The notes under the pieces: model-generated
What the model was told of the DNA's origin: nothing
What the model saw: only the letters and a program-made list of their open reading frames with translations
Databases searched by the model: none
Program-made: the position numbers and the translations under genes
Part shown: piece by piece, positions 40,601 to 49,098 of the stretch
Numbering within the stretch: position 1 is the stretch's first letter
Layout of the letters: the number at the start of each line of letters is the position of its first letter
Assembly (NCBI GenBank): GCA_052144935.1
Contig: JBKQPR010000263.1
Location: forward strand, 1 to 49,816
Length of the DNA stretch: 49,816 nt
DNA from: JOPF133 sp052144935
GTDB lineage: Bacteria; Acidobacteriota; Terriglobia; Bryobacterales; Bryobacteraceae
Reading direction: 5' to 3'

Positions 40601-43261
40601 TCATTCCCTCGTGATAAATTCGTCCAAATTAAGCAGCACGCGGCTCAACTCCACCCATGCGGCGGTGTCCAGTTGCGGCACGCCCTCCAGACGATTGGGA
40701 AACATGGCGGCCACGGTCTGCGGATTGTCGCGCAGGTTCTTCATGGTCTCATCGAAGAACGCGCCCAGCCGCTCCCGCTCGCGGGCGCTGGGGGCGCGGC
40801 CCAGGGTCGCCTCAAAGGCGTAATTCAAGCGGTCGCCAAAGCCGGGGTGTCCTCCGGCCTGCCCGCCGGGCCCATCGCGCATCACGCGTAGCGCCAACCC
40901 CTGAGCGGCTTCGAAGAACACCGGATCGTTGAGCAGGTTGAGCGCTTGCAGAGGCGTATTGGTGCGCTCGCGCCGCGTGCACGACAGGCTGGAATTAGGC
41001 GCGTCGAAATTCACGAGCTGCGGATACGGCGTGGTGCGCTGGAAGTGAACATAGAGGCCGCGCCGGTAGCGGTCGGCGCCGCTGGAGTCCTCCCACTTCA
41101 CCGAGTTGGCGTAGGAAAGCTCGGCCACGCCCTTGGGCTGCGGTGGCTTCACGCTGCGCCCGCCGATGCGCAGGTCCAGCAGATCGGCCGCGTACAGGGC
41201 CTCATCGCGCACCAGCTCGGCGGGCAGCCGCAGGCGCTGTTGCCGCGCCACCAAGGTGTTGTCGGGATCGCGCTGCTCCAGCTCCGGCCGCGCTTTGGAC
41301 GATTGCCGGTAAGTGGCGGAGGTCACGATCTCACGCACCATCCGCTTCATGCTCCAGGGAGTCGCCCCTGTGCCCGAAACTCCCGCCGCTGGGCTTTCGA
41401 ACTCCATGGCCAGCCAATCCAGCAGCTCCGGATGGCTGGGCCGGTCGCCCATGGCGCCGAAATCCTCCGACGTGTTGACGATGCCGCGCCCGAACAGCTC
41501 CTGCCAGATGCGATTCACCGTCACCCGCGCGGTCAGTGGATTGTCCGGCGACACCAGCCACCGCGCCAGCGTCAGGCGCGTCGCCGGTTCGCCCGGGGTG
41601 CCTTCTGGGCCCAGCGGCGGCAGCACGGCCAGCGTGCCCGGATGCACTTCGGCCCCGTGGTCCCGCCAATCGCCTTTGATGTGAATATAGGTCTGCGGAG
41701 GCGTGTCGCTTTCCACCAGCACCGGAGCGTAGCTCACCGGCGGAAGCGTGGCGTTCAACTGGTTGAGCTTCTGCCGCACTTCGCTCAGCTTCAACTCGTC
41801 GCAATGGGCTTTGGGATACAGACTGCCGCAGGAGCTCAGAAAGTAATCGATGAGCGCCGCCTGCTGCAATTCGCTGCGCTTTTCCGGGGCGGTGAACAGC
41901 ACTTTCCTGGCGTTGTCGATATTGTGCGTGAACTCGCCGTAGGCGAAGATCCAGTCGTCGTGCTCGGTGGGATGTTGCTGGGCGTAACGCAGCTTGTCTT
42001 CCCAATCGGCCTCGTTCTCCGGGATTTTATACTCCTCCAGGAGCGCTTGCCGTTTGCGGTCGTACTCCGGCCGCGCCGCCAGGTAGGGGCCCAGCTCCCC
42101 GGCCAGCGGCGCCGGAACGTTCACCTCTTCCCCAGTGTTGAAGAACGCCGCGAGCTGGTAGAACTCCTTCTGGCTGATGGGGTCGTATTTGTGATCGTGG
42201 CACTGCGCGCAGCCCACCGTCAGGCCCAGCCACACGGTGCCCAGGGTGGCCGCGCGGTCCAGCACCTGCTCGTCGCGGAACTGCTCGGGGTCGGTGCCGC
42301 CTTCGCGATTGGTCAGCGTGTTGCGGTTGAACCCGGTGGCCACCAGCATGTCGATGGTGCGGTTGGGCAGCAGGTCGCCGGCGAGCTGTTCGATGGTGAA
42401 TTCGTCAAACGGCAGATCGTGGTTCAACGCCTCGATCACCCATTGCCGGTAGCGCCAGGCCCACGGCCGCGAGCGGTCTTTCTCGTAGCCGTCGCTATCG
42501 GCGTAGCGCGCCAGGTCCAGCCAGTAGCGCGCCCACTTCTCGCCATAGTGCGGTGAATCGAGCAGACGGTCCACCAGCCGCTCATACGCGTCCGGCCGGT
42601 TGTCGGCGAGGAAAGCGGCTACTTCTTCAGGCGTCGGCGGCAGGCCGGTGAGGTCGAGGCTCAAGCGGCGGATCAGCGTCGGCTTGGATGCCTCCGGCGA
42701 CGGCGCGATCCCTTGGCTTTCCAGCTTCGCCAGGATGAAATTGTCGATCGGATTGCGCGGCCAGGCGTGGTCGGGCCCCGAGGGCACCACGGCCGGCGGG
42801 TCGGGACGGCGGATCTTCTGAAATGCCCAATGCGTGGCTGCCCGCGCGCCCGCGGTCGCCGTAGGAGCTGCGGGCACCGCCGGCGCCTCCGGCCAATCCA
42901 CGCCCTGATCGATCCAGGCGCGCAGCAGCCCGATCTCGGCTGCGGTGAGCCGCGCGCCCATCGGCGGCATCACCTTCTTCTCCAGCCCGGACACCATGCG
43001 GATCAGCCGGCTCTCGGCGCTGTTTCCCGGCTGAATCACTCTCAGGGCCGATTGCTTTTGATCCAGCCGCAGGCCGCTCATCTGCTGCCGCGCGCCATGG
43101 CAAAGCTGGCAGCGCTCGACGAGCAGCGGCTGGATGTCGCGGGCGAACTCGATTTTCTTCGTGGCGGCCGGCGGGAGCGCCGCGTCATCGGCTGACAGCA
43201 TTGGCGCAACCGTGAAGATCAGCACGGCAGCGGCCCGCCACGCCGCCTCCCTCATGAACAT
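40601..43261 (-). CDS. PSD1 protein: haem-binding cytochrome domain with DUF1549 and DUF1553
   Basis: 886 residues, exported. The first haem site is VERCQLCHGARQQMSG (planctomycete cytochrome c domain, residues about 45-120), the second GCAQCHDHKYDPIS. DUF1549 holds LDLTGLPPTPEEVAAFLAD and YGEKWARYWLDLARYADSDG; DUF1553 holds TLARWLVSPDNPLTARVTVN, RIWQELFGRGIVNTSEDFG and RERTNTPLQALNLLNDPVFF. It lacks the extra beta-sandwich middle domain of its paralogue at 44387. Probably an electron-transfer-linked periplasmic enzyme of unknown reaction. A TATAAT box ends 7 nt before the ATG. Confidence 0.9.
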   Translation of the reverse strand: MFMREAAWRAAAVLIFTVAPMLSADDAALPPAATKKIEFARDIQPLLVERCQLCHGARQQMSGLRLDQKQSALRVIQPGNSAESRLIRMVSGLEKKVMPPMGARLTAAEIGLLRAWIDQGVDWPEAPAVPAAPTATAGARAATHWAFQKIRRPDPPAVVPSGPDHAWPRNPIDNFILAKLESQGIAPSPEASKPTLIRRLSLDLTGLPPTPEEVAAFLADNRPDAYERLVDRLLDSPHYGEKWARYWLDLARYADSDGYEKDRSRPWAWRYRQWVIEALNHDLPFDEFTIEQLAGDLLPNRTIDMLVATGFNRNTLTNREGGTDPEQFRDEQVLDRAATLGTVWLGLTVGCAQCHDHKYDPISQKEFYQLAAFFNTGEEVNVPAPLAGELGPYLAARPEYDRKRQALLEEYKIPENEADWEDKLRYAQQHPTEHDDWIFAYGEFTHNIDNARKVLFTAPEKRSELQQAALIDYFLSSCGSLYPKAHCDELKLSEVRQKLNQLNATLPPVSYAPVLVESDTPPQTYIHIKGDWRDHGAEVHPGTLAVLPPLGPEGTPGEPATRLTLARWLVSPDNPLTARVTVNRIWQELFGRGIVNTSEDFGAMGDRPSHPELLDWLAMEFESPAAGVSGTGATPWSMKRMVREIVTSATYRQSSKARPELEQRDPDNTLVARQQRLRLPAELVRDEALYAADLLDLRIGGRSVKPPQPKGVAELSYANSVKWEDSSGADRYRRGLYVHFQRTTPYPQLVNFDAPNSSLSCTRRERTNTPLQALNLLNDPVFFEAAQGLALRVMRDGPGGQAGGHPGFGDRLNYAFEATLGRAPSARERERLGAFFDETMKNLRDNPQTVAAMFPNRLEGVPQLDTAAWVELSRVLLNLDEFITRE

Positions 43262-43268
43262 AGAACCT

Positions 43269-43274
43269 ATTATA
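43269..43274 (-). promoter_or_regulatory. TATAAT -10 box before the minus-strand PSD1 operon
   Basis: Perfect TATAAT on the minus strand, 7 nt before ATG 43261; no Shine-Dalgarno sequence. Suggests a leaderless operon mRNA. No good -35 box was seen. Confidence 0.4.
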
Positions 43275-43312
43275 TGCCCGCGGGCAGGCTACCTTGATAT
43301 GCTGGAACTGCT

Positions 43313-43507
43313 GTGGCACGCCCAACTGGAAAAACGAAAAGCGCAGCGCGGCCGGCCGCCAAGGCGAAACGTGCCCCCAAAATGCCCCGCATCGCTCGGA
43401 TCTTGCAGCGCCTCGGCCGCATGATTCCCGAGGAGGAACGACGGCGGTTCCCGAAGGACCTCAGCAGCCAGATTGACCACTACGTGTACAGAACGCCAAA
43501 GAGGTGA
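43313..43507 (+). CDS. Antitoxin-like protein, first of two tandem paralogues
   Basis: 64 residues from GTG. A Lys/Ala/Arg-rich N-terminus (GKTKSAARPAAKAKRAP) is followed by ARILQRLGRMIPEEERRRFP and KDLSSQIDHYVYRTPKR. The C-terminal DHY(V/L)YGTPKR ending is that of small antitoxin-type proteins coded directly before PIN toxins. The copy at 43629 is about three-quarters identical. The toxin that should follow is reduced to a remnant (43504-43627), so this copy is an orphan antitoxin. Confidence 0.65.
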   Translation: MARPTGKTKSAARPAAKAKRAPKMPRIARILQRLGRMIPEEERRRFPKDLSSQIDHYVYRTPKR

Positions 43508-43627
43508 GGCGGGTTTTGCCGACACGCTTTATTGGCCTGCGCTCCGCGCTCCAGCCGCAAGACGGTGCCCCAATCTTGGACACCACCAGCCGCAGACCAA
43601 TGGGCGTCCCTGGTATGCTGGAATTAC
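43504..43627 (+). pseudogene. Remnant of a PIN-domain toxin gene
   Basis: After the first antitoxin the sequence GTGAGGCGGGTTTTGCCGAC parallels GTGAGGCAAGCCTTTGCCGA at the start of the intact PIN gene (43823). One frame reads FADTLYWPALRAPAA, as at the start of PIN proteins (FADTxFW). The resemblance ends within about 20 codons, where the second antitoxin copy begins. Confidence 0.5.
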
Positions 43628-43628
43628 G

Positions 43629-43826
43629 ATGGCACGCCTGACCGGAAAGACAAAGAGCGCCGCGCAACCTGCCGGAAAGCCGAAACGTGCCTCTCCGAAA
43701 ATGCGTCGCATCGTGCGAATCGCGCAGCACCTGGGCCGCATGATCCCCGAAGAGGAACTGCGGCGGATCCCGAAGGATCTCAGTAGTCAGGTCGACCACT
43801 ATGTCTACGGAACGCCGAAGAGGTGA
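43629..43826 (+). CDS. Antitoxin-like protein, second paralogue, partner of the PIN toxin
   Basis: 65 residues: GKTKSAAQPAGKPKRASP, then RIVRIAQHLGRMIPEEELRR and IPKDLSSQVDHYVYGTPKR. The basic N-terminus may bind DNA or mask the toxin. Its TGA overlaps the GTG of the PIN gene (GTGA at 43823-43826), the close coupling typical of toxin-antitoxin pairs. About 12 nt upstream of the ATG are also shared with the first copy (TATGCTGGAA), so the duplication included part of the 5' region. Confidence 0.7.
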   Translation: MARLTGKTKSAAQPAGKPKRASPKMRRIVRIAQHLGRMIPEEELRRIPKDLSSQVDHYVYGTPKR

Positions 43827-44236
43827 GGCAAGCCTTTGCCGACACGGATTTTTGGATTGCGGTCTTCGTGCCAGGAGATGAATGGGCAGAAGCCGCCCGC
43901 GACGCGGACCGTACAGACGCCTCCCTGGTCACCACGGAAGAAGTCCTAGGCGAATTCCTCACCGCTGTTTGCGATCACGGCGATCACCTTAGGCGCCTCG
44001 CTTGTCGGCTTGTGCGAGAGATTCTCGACGACCCCGATATTGAGGTCGTGGTACAGTCGCACGAATCGTTTCTCGCCGGATTGGCGCTCTACGAGCGGCG
44101 TCCCGACAAAGCATACAGCCTCACCGACTGCATTTCCATGAACGTCATGCGGCAGAAGCGAATTCGAGAGGTCCTGACCCACGACCGGCACTTCTCGCAG
44201 GAAGGGTTTGTTCGGCTCCTGGACCGGCGAATCTGA
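43823..44236 (+). CDS. PIN-domain ribonuclease toxin (VapC-like)
   Basis: 137 residues. The acidic residues of the PIN active site are in FADTDFWIAV (Asp), TTEEVLGEFLTAV (Glu), YSLTDCISMNVM (Asp) and LTHDRHFSQEGF (Asp), so the nuclease is probably active. It would cleave RNA when the antitoxin coded upstream is lost. Start GTG 43823 overlaps the antitoxin stop. The module sits exactly between two divergent PSD1/DUF1501 operons, so it may have inserted there or may stabilise the region (inference). Confidence 0.85.
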   Translation: MRQAFADTDFWIAVFVPGDEWAEAARDADRTDASLVTTEEVLGEFLTAVCDHGDHLRRLACRLVREILDDPDIEVVVQSHESFLAGLALYERRPDKAYSLTDCISMNVMRQKRIREVLTHDRHFSQEGFVRLLDRRI

Positions 44237-44370
44237 CCCTGTGCGGAGGGCTGCCCGCCCGGCTGCCAGCACCGGCGGAAACGTGAAGATCGGCACGGCG
44301 GCGGCGCGCCGCGCCAACTTCCTGTAGACACTTCCTGCTAGACTCGGTCCACATCGTATGCCGGCGGGTG

Positions 44371-44376
44371 TATACT
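44371..44376 (+). promoter_or_regulatory. TATACT -10-like hexamer before the plus-strand PSD1 operon
   Basis: TATACT ends 10 nt before ATG 44387; a weak TCCACA lies 17 nt upstream (44348-44353). No Shine-Dalgarno sequence; the leader would be about 4 nt. Confidence 0.4.
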
Positions 44377-44386
44377 GCATGTCAAA

Positions 44387-47300
44387 ATGAACCGCGTCGG
44401 TTTTGCTTTCGATATTTCTCCGCGTTTCCTCCGCGCCCTCCGCGTCTCCGCGGTGAGTCTGGTGGCCGCTTACGTCCTCCCCGCTTCCGCCGAAGTCCGC
44501 TTCAATCGCGACATCCGCCCCATCGTGTCCGAGACCTGCTTCCGCTGCCACGGACCCGACAAAGGCTCGCGCATGGCCGGTATGCGCCTCGACATTCGCG
44601 AAGAGGCCCTCAAACCCACCGCCGATGGCACCATTCCCATCGTCCCGGGCGATCCGGAGAAGAGCGGCATCATCCAGCGCATCTTTGCTGCCGGGGCTAC
44701 CAGCGGCCGCGTGATGCCGCCTGCGTACATCCACAAAGAGCTGACTCCCGCGCAGAAGGATACCATGCGCCAGTGGGTGGCCGAGGGCGCCCGCTACGAG
44801 GGGCACTGGGCCTATCAGCCGATCGAGCGCCCGGCTTCTGCGGTCGCCGCCGTCAATCCCATCGACGCCTTCATCCAAGAGCGCCTGGCTCGCGAAGGTC
44901 TCAAGCCGTCGCCCGAAGCCGATCGCCGCACTTTGCTGCGCCGCGTGACGCTCGATCTCACCGGTCTGCCGCCCACCGCCGAGGAATTGGCTTCGTTCCT
45001 CAAAGACACCTCGCCCAACGCTTACGAAAAGGTGGTGGACCGCCTGCTGGCCTCTCCGCGCTACGCCGAGCAGCAGGCCATTCATTGGCTGGATGCTGTG
45101 CGCTACGCCGACACCTGCGGCTTCCACGGCGACAACGCTTTTCCCGCGTGGCCCTATCGCGATTATGTGCTGCACGCCTTCCGCGACAACAAGCCTTTCG
45201 ACGAATTCACCCGCGAGCAGCTTGCCGGCGACCTGTTGCCCAACCCCACCATCGAGCAGCGCGTGGCCTCCGCTTACAACCGCCTGAACCGCACCTCCGC
45301 CGAGGGCGGATTGCAGCCCAAGGAATATCTCGCCAAGTACGCTGCCGACCGCGTGCGCACCACCGCGGCCGTGTGGATGGGCAGCACACTCGGCTGCGCG
45401 GAATGCCACGACCACAAGTTCGATCCGTTCCTCTCTCGCGACTTCTACTCCATGAAGGCTTTCTTCGCCGACATCAAGGAGACCGGCCTGGTGCCCGACC
45501 GCGGCGCGAAGGCCTGGGGATCGCTGCTCGCCATGCCCACTCCCGAGCAGGCCCGGCGGCAGGAGGAATTGAAATCGCAACTGGCCGAGGCCCGCGCGCG
45601 CCTGGCCGACCGCATGAATAGCCTGGCGCCCCGCCGCGCCGAGTGGGAAAAGCAACTCATAGCGCGCTTCAAGGCCGGCGAGCTGGCCTGGAAGGTGCAG
45701 CGGCCTCTCACCGCGCAGTCCGCCCACGGCGCGGTGCTGAAGATCTACAACGACGAGCCGGTGGATTTCACCAATTACGATGGCAGCAATCTGACGTCCA
45801 GCCGCGGCCCCGGCAATGGCCTGGTGGTGGCCAGCGGTCCCAACCCCGATACCGAAACCTACACCGTCACCTTCCGGCCCGGCGCGGGCGTTTGGAAGGC
45901 GCTCGAAATCGAGATCGTGCAGGATGAATCTCTGCCCGGCATTCGGGTGGCGCGCGGCGCCGACCGCCTGGTGATCAGCGAAGTCGAAGCCGAGCTGGCG
46001 GGCCGGCCTTTGCGCTTCTCGCTGGCCACCGCCAACGTCACCAACCAGGTGGCCGAATTCGCGCCGCTGGCGGCCATCGACGGCGACCCCAAGACCGGCT
46101 GGGCCATGGCCACTTACAACGATGTGGCCAAGGCCGCCCTGGCGCTGCGCCTGGCCGAGCCGCTCGCGACCGATGCGGACTCGATGGTCACCCTCCGGCT
46201 GCGGCAGGAATCCGAATTCCGCCGCGCCACCGCCGGCCGCTTCCGCGTGGCGCTCTCCGCGGCCGAGGATTCCTGGCCTAGCGCCGATCCTGGCAAGGAG
46301 ATCCCCGAGCGCGTCTCCAAAGCCCTCGCCAAAGCCGAAGCCGAACGCAACGACGCCGAACGCAAGGCCATCGATGAGCACTTCCAGTGGGCGTCTCCCC
46401 TGCTCGACAATGCCGCCCTGCCTGAAATCGCCGCCGTCGCGAAGCTGGAGCTGGACTCCGCGCGCCTGGATGCCTCGGTCGAGCGCACCCTGGTCAGCGA
46501 GGCCACCGAACCCACCGAGACCCGCATCCTTGCGCGCGGCAACTGGATGGATGAAACCGGCGCGGTGGTCACGCCCGCCATCCCCGTCTTCCTCGGCAAG
46601 CTCTCGCCCGCGGGCCCGGGAGACGCCCCGCGCGCCACGCGGTTGGACTTGGCCAACTGGCTGGTTTCGCCCTCGAACCCGCTCACCGCGCGCGTGTTCG
46701 TGAACCGCTTATGGCGCCAGTTCTTCGGGACGGGCATTACCAAATCGCTGGACGATTTCGGTTCGCAAGGCGAATGGCCCACGCACCCCGAATTGCTCGA
46801 TTGGCTGGCCTCCGAATTCATGCGGCCGCAGTGGCAGGCCGGGTCGCAGGAGGGAGCCACTCACCCGTGGGACATGCGCCACCTGATCCGCGCCATTGTG
46901 CTGAGCCAGACCTACCGGCAATCGTCCATGCCGCGGCCGGACCTGGAAGAGCGCGATCCCTATAACCGCCTGCTGGCGCGCCAGAGCCGCTTCCGCGTGG
47001 ATGCCGAAACGGTGCGCGACATCGCCCTGTTCGCTTCCGGCCTGCTGGTGGAGGAATTCGGCGGGCCCAGCGCCAAACCGTATCAGCCCGATGGCTATCT
47101 GGCCCCGCTGAATTTTCCCAAACGCGAATACTCCGCCAGCCACGGCGCCGAGTTGTACCGCCGCGGCGTCTACACCTTCTGGCAGCGCACCTTCCTGCAC
47201 CCCAGCCTGGCCGCCTTCGACGCGCCCACGCGCGAGGAGTGTACCATCAACCGCGTCAACTCCAACACGCCGCTGCAGGCCCTGGTGCTGCTCAACGATC

Positions 47301-47623
47301 CGATTTACGTGGAGGCCGCACGCGTGTTCGCCGAAAACCTGCTGCGGCAGGAGCGCACCCTGGACGCCCGCATCGATCGCGCCTTCGAGCGCACCGTGAG
47401 CCGCCCCGCCACCGCCGCCGAGCGCCGCACGCTGCTCGATCTGTTCCGCAAGAGCCTGGCGGAGTACCGCCAATCGCCCGCCGAGGCCGAAGCTCTCATC
47501 CACTCCGGCGAGGCGCCCGTGCCCGCGGCGGGTGCCCTCAGGGCCCAGCCCGCCGAATTCGCGGCGCTCACGGTAGTCGCCCGCGCGGTGCTCAACATGC
47601 ACGAGACCATCACGAGGAATTGA
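44387..47623 (+). CDS. Long PSD1 protein (cytochrome domain, DUF1549, middle beta-domain, DUF1553)
   Basis: 1078 residues, exported. The haem sites are SETCFRCHGPDKGSRMAG (near residue 50) and GCAECHDHKFDPF. DUF1549 has LDLTGLPPTAEELASFL; DUF1553 has DLANWLVSPSNPLTARVFVN and REECTINRVNSNTPLQALVL. Between them about 230 residues absent from the paralogue at 40601 form a beta-rich, discoidin-like segment (YTVTFRPGAGVWKALEIEIV, FAPLAAIDGDPKTGWAMATY), possibly carbohydrate-binding. The signal peptide region (ISPRFLRALRVSAVSLVAA) is encoded by a copy of the dispersed CTCCGCGTCTCCGCG repeat. It is followed at 8 nt by a DUF1501 gene. A long antisense ORF over it is an artefact. Confidence 0.9.
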   Translation: MNRVGFAFDISPRFLRALRVSAVSLVAAYVLPASAEVRFNRDIRPIVSETCFRCHGPDKGSRMAGMRLDIREEALKPTADGTIPIVPGDPEKSGIIQRIFAAGATSGRVMPPAYIHKELTPAQKDTMRQWVAEGARYEGHWAYQPIERPASAVAAVNPIDAFIQERLAREGLKPSPEADRRTLLRRVTLDLTGLPPTAEELASFLKDTSPNAYEKVVDRLLASPRYAEQQAIHWLDAVRYADTCGFHGDNAFPAWPYRDYVLHAFRDNKPFDEFTREQLAGDLLPNPTIEQRVASAYNRLNRTSAEGGLQPKEYLAKYAADRVRTTAAVWMGSTLGCAECHDHKFDPFLSRDFYSMKAFFADIKETGLVPDRGAKAWGSLLAMPTPEQARRQEELKSQLAEARARLADRMNSLAPRRAEWEKQLIARFKAGELAWKVQRPLTAQSAHGAVLKIYNDEPVDFTNYDGSNLTSSRGPGNGLVVASGPNPDTETYTVTFRPGAGVWKALEIEIVQDESLPGIRVARGADRLVISEVEAELAGRPLRFSLATANVTNQVAEFAPLAAIDGDPKTGWAMATYNDVAKAALALRLAEPLATDADSMVTLRLRQESEFRRATAGRFRVALSAAEDSWPSADPGKEIPERVSKALAKAEAERNDAERKAIDEHFQWASPLLDNAALPEIAAVAKLELDSARLDASVERTLVSEATEPTETRILARGNWMDETGAVVTPAIPVFLGKLSPAGPGDAPRATRLDLANWLVSPSNPLTARVFVNRLWRQFFGTGITKSLDDFGSQGEWPTHPELLDWLASEFMRPQWQAGSQEGATHPWDMRHLIRAIVLSQTYRQSSMPRPDLEERDPYNRLLARQSRFRVDAETVRDIALFASGLLVEEFGGPSAKPYQPDGYLAPLNFPKREYSASHGAELYRRGVYTFWQRTFLHPSLAAFDAPTREECTINRVNSNTPLQALVLLNDPIYVEAARVFAENLLRQERTLDARIDRAFERTVSRPATAAERRTLLDLFRKSLAEYRQSPAEAEALIHSGEAPVPAAGALRAQPAEFAALTVVARAVLNMHETITRN
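44412..44456 (+). repeat. Dispersed CTCCGCG-type repeat inside the PSD1 signal-peptide region
   Basis: TTTCTCCGCGTTTCCTCCGC and GCCCTCCGCGTCTCCGCGG match the intergenic repeat copies at 26274 and 28942. Here it is in frame and encodes the n/h-region boundary of the signal peptide. Confidence 0.5.
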
Positions 47624-47631
47624 GGAGAACC

Positions 47632-49098
47632 ATGGATCGCTCTCAGGACGCCGCCACAACCCGCTCCCACACCTGTCCTGCTTGTGGCGCAGGCGATTCG
47701 CCTGCGAACCTGTGCCGCCGCACCTTCCTGGGCCGCGGCATCGCCGGCCTGGGCCTGCTGGGCCTCAACGCCCTGCTCGACCCGCGCCTCTTCGCGGCGG
47801 ATTCGAAAGGTGTCATCAACCCCCTGCACCATCCTGCCAAGGCCAAGCGGGTGATCTTTCTCTACCAGGCCGGCGGCCCTTCGCACCTGGAAACCTTCGA
47901 CTACAAGCCCAAGCTCGCCGAGATGGACGGCCAGCCGATGCCCGATTCGCTCACCAAGGGCCAGCAGATCGCCCAGCTTCAGGGCAAGAAGCTCACCTGC
48001 TTCGGGCCGCAGCACAAGTTCCGCAAGTTCGGCAAATCCGGCCAGGAGATGTGCGAGCTGTTCCCGCACATCGGCGGCGTGGCCGACGACATTTGCATCG
48101 TGCGCTCCATGTGGACCGAGCAGATCAACCACGACCCCGCCCATACCATCATGAACACCGGCTCGATCATCGCCGGCCGTCCCAGCATGGGATCGTGGAT
48201 CTTCTACGGCCTGGGCGCCGACGCCGAAGACCTGCCCGGCTTCGTGGTGCTGCTTTCCTCCGGACGCGGCGGCCAGATGCAGCCCCTCTCCGCGCGGCAG
48301 TGGTCGGCCGGTCTGCTTCCCAGCCGCTTTCAGGGCGTCAAGCTCAATTCCATGGGCGACGCCGTCCTGTACATCCGGAACCCGCGCGGCATCAGCGCGG
48401 CCATTCAACGCAAGTCCGTGGACGCCATCAACGCGCTCAACCGCGAACAGAGCGCCGCGCTCCACGATCCCGAAATCCAGACCCGCATCGCGCAGTACGA
48501 AATGGCTTTCAAGATGCAAACCAGCGTGCCGGGCCTGGTGGACACGAGCAAGGAACCCAAAGAGGTGCTGGATATGTACGGCGCGCAGCCGGGCGACGGC
48601 TCCTTCGCCTCCAACTGCCTGCTGGCCCGCCGCCTGGCCGAGCGCGGCGTGCGCTTCATCCAGCTCTACCATCGCGATTGGGACCACCACAGCGCCGTCA
48701 AGCCCAACATCGCGCTGAAGGCCGAAGAAGTGGACCGGCCCACCGCGGCGCTGATCGCCGACCTGAAGCAGCGCGGCATGTTGGACGACACCCTGATTGT
48801 GTGGGGCGGCGAGTTCGGCCGCACGCCGATGTCGCAAGGCGGCGATGGCCGCGACCATCACATCAAGGGCTTCTCCTTCGTGCTGGCCGGCGGCGGCATC
48901 AAGGGCGGGATCAGTTACGGAACCACCGACGATTTCGGTTACGCCGCCCAGGAGAACCCCGTCAGCGTGCACGATTTTCACGCCACCATGCTGCACCTGC
49001 TGGGCATCGACCACAAGCGCCTGGCGGTGAAGTTCCAAGGCCTGGACGTGCGGCTGACGGGCATTTCGGGCGATGTGGTGAAGGATATTCTGACGTGA
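47632..49098 (+). CDS. DUF1501 protein, partner of the long PSD1 protein
   Basis: 488 residues. ATG 47632 follows GAGGAGA and lies 8 nt after the PSD1 stop, so the two form an operon. The N-terminus has an unusual CPACGAGDSPANLCRRTFLG before the Tat-like hydrophobic stretch (GIAGLGLLGLNALLDPRLFA). Family landmarks are KRVIFLYQAGGPSHLETFDY, HIGGVADDICIVRSMWTEQI, NHDPAHTIMNTGSIIAGRPS, MGSWIFYGLGADAEDLPGFV, RDWDHHSAVKPNI, DDTLIVWGGEFGRTPMSQ, GRDHHIKGFSFVLAGGGIKGG. About as long as its paralogue at 39164 and clearly homologous. Reaction unknown. Confidence 0.9.
   Translation: MDRSQDAATTRSHTCPACGAGDSPANLCRRTFLGRGIAGLGLLGLNALLDPRLFAADSKGVINPLHHPAKAKRVIFLYQAGGPSHLETFDYKPKLAEMDGQPMPDSLTKGQQIAQLQGKKLTCFGPQHKFRKFGKSGQEMCELFPHIGGVADDICIVRSMWTEQINHDPAHTIMNTGSIIAGRPSMGSWIFYGLGADAEDLPGFVVLLSSGRGGQMQPLSARQWSAGLLPSRFQGVKLNSMGDAVLYIRNPRGISAAIQRKSVDAINALNREQSAALHDPEIQTRIAQYEMAFKMQTSVPGLVDTSKEPKEVLDMYGAQPGDGSFASNCLLARRLAERGVRFIQLYHRDWDHHSAVKPNIALKAEEVDRPTAALIADLKQRGMLDDTLIVWGGEFGRTPMSQGGDGRDHHIKGFSFVLAGGGIKGGISYGTTDDFGYAAQENPVSVHDFHATMLHLLGIDHKRLAVKFQGLDVRLTGISGDVVKDILT
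47688..47706. repeat. Palindromic repeat core within the DUF1501 coding start
   Basis: CGCAGGCG-ATT-CGCCTGCG, embedded in TGTGGCGCAGGC, resembles the arm of the intergenic element at 19063 (CGTGGCGCAGGCAATCCTGC). It encodes the odd AGDSPAN stretch of the N-terminus. Confidence 0.4.

Noticed and set aside
43946..46381. 811-codon ORF on -
   Set aside because: Antisense to the PIN and long PSD1 genes; its Gly/Ala/Val/His-rich composition mirrors their codon usage and no motif is present.
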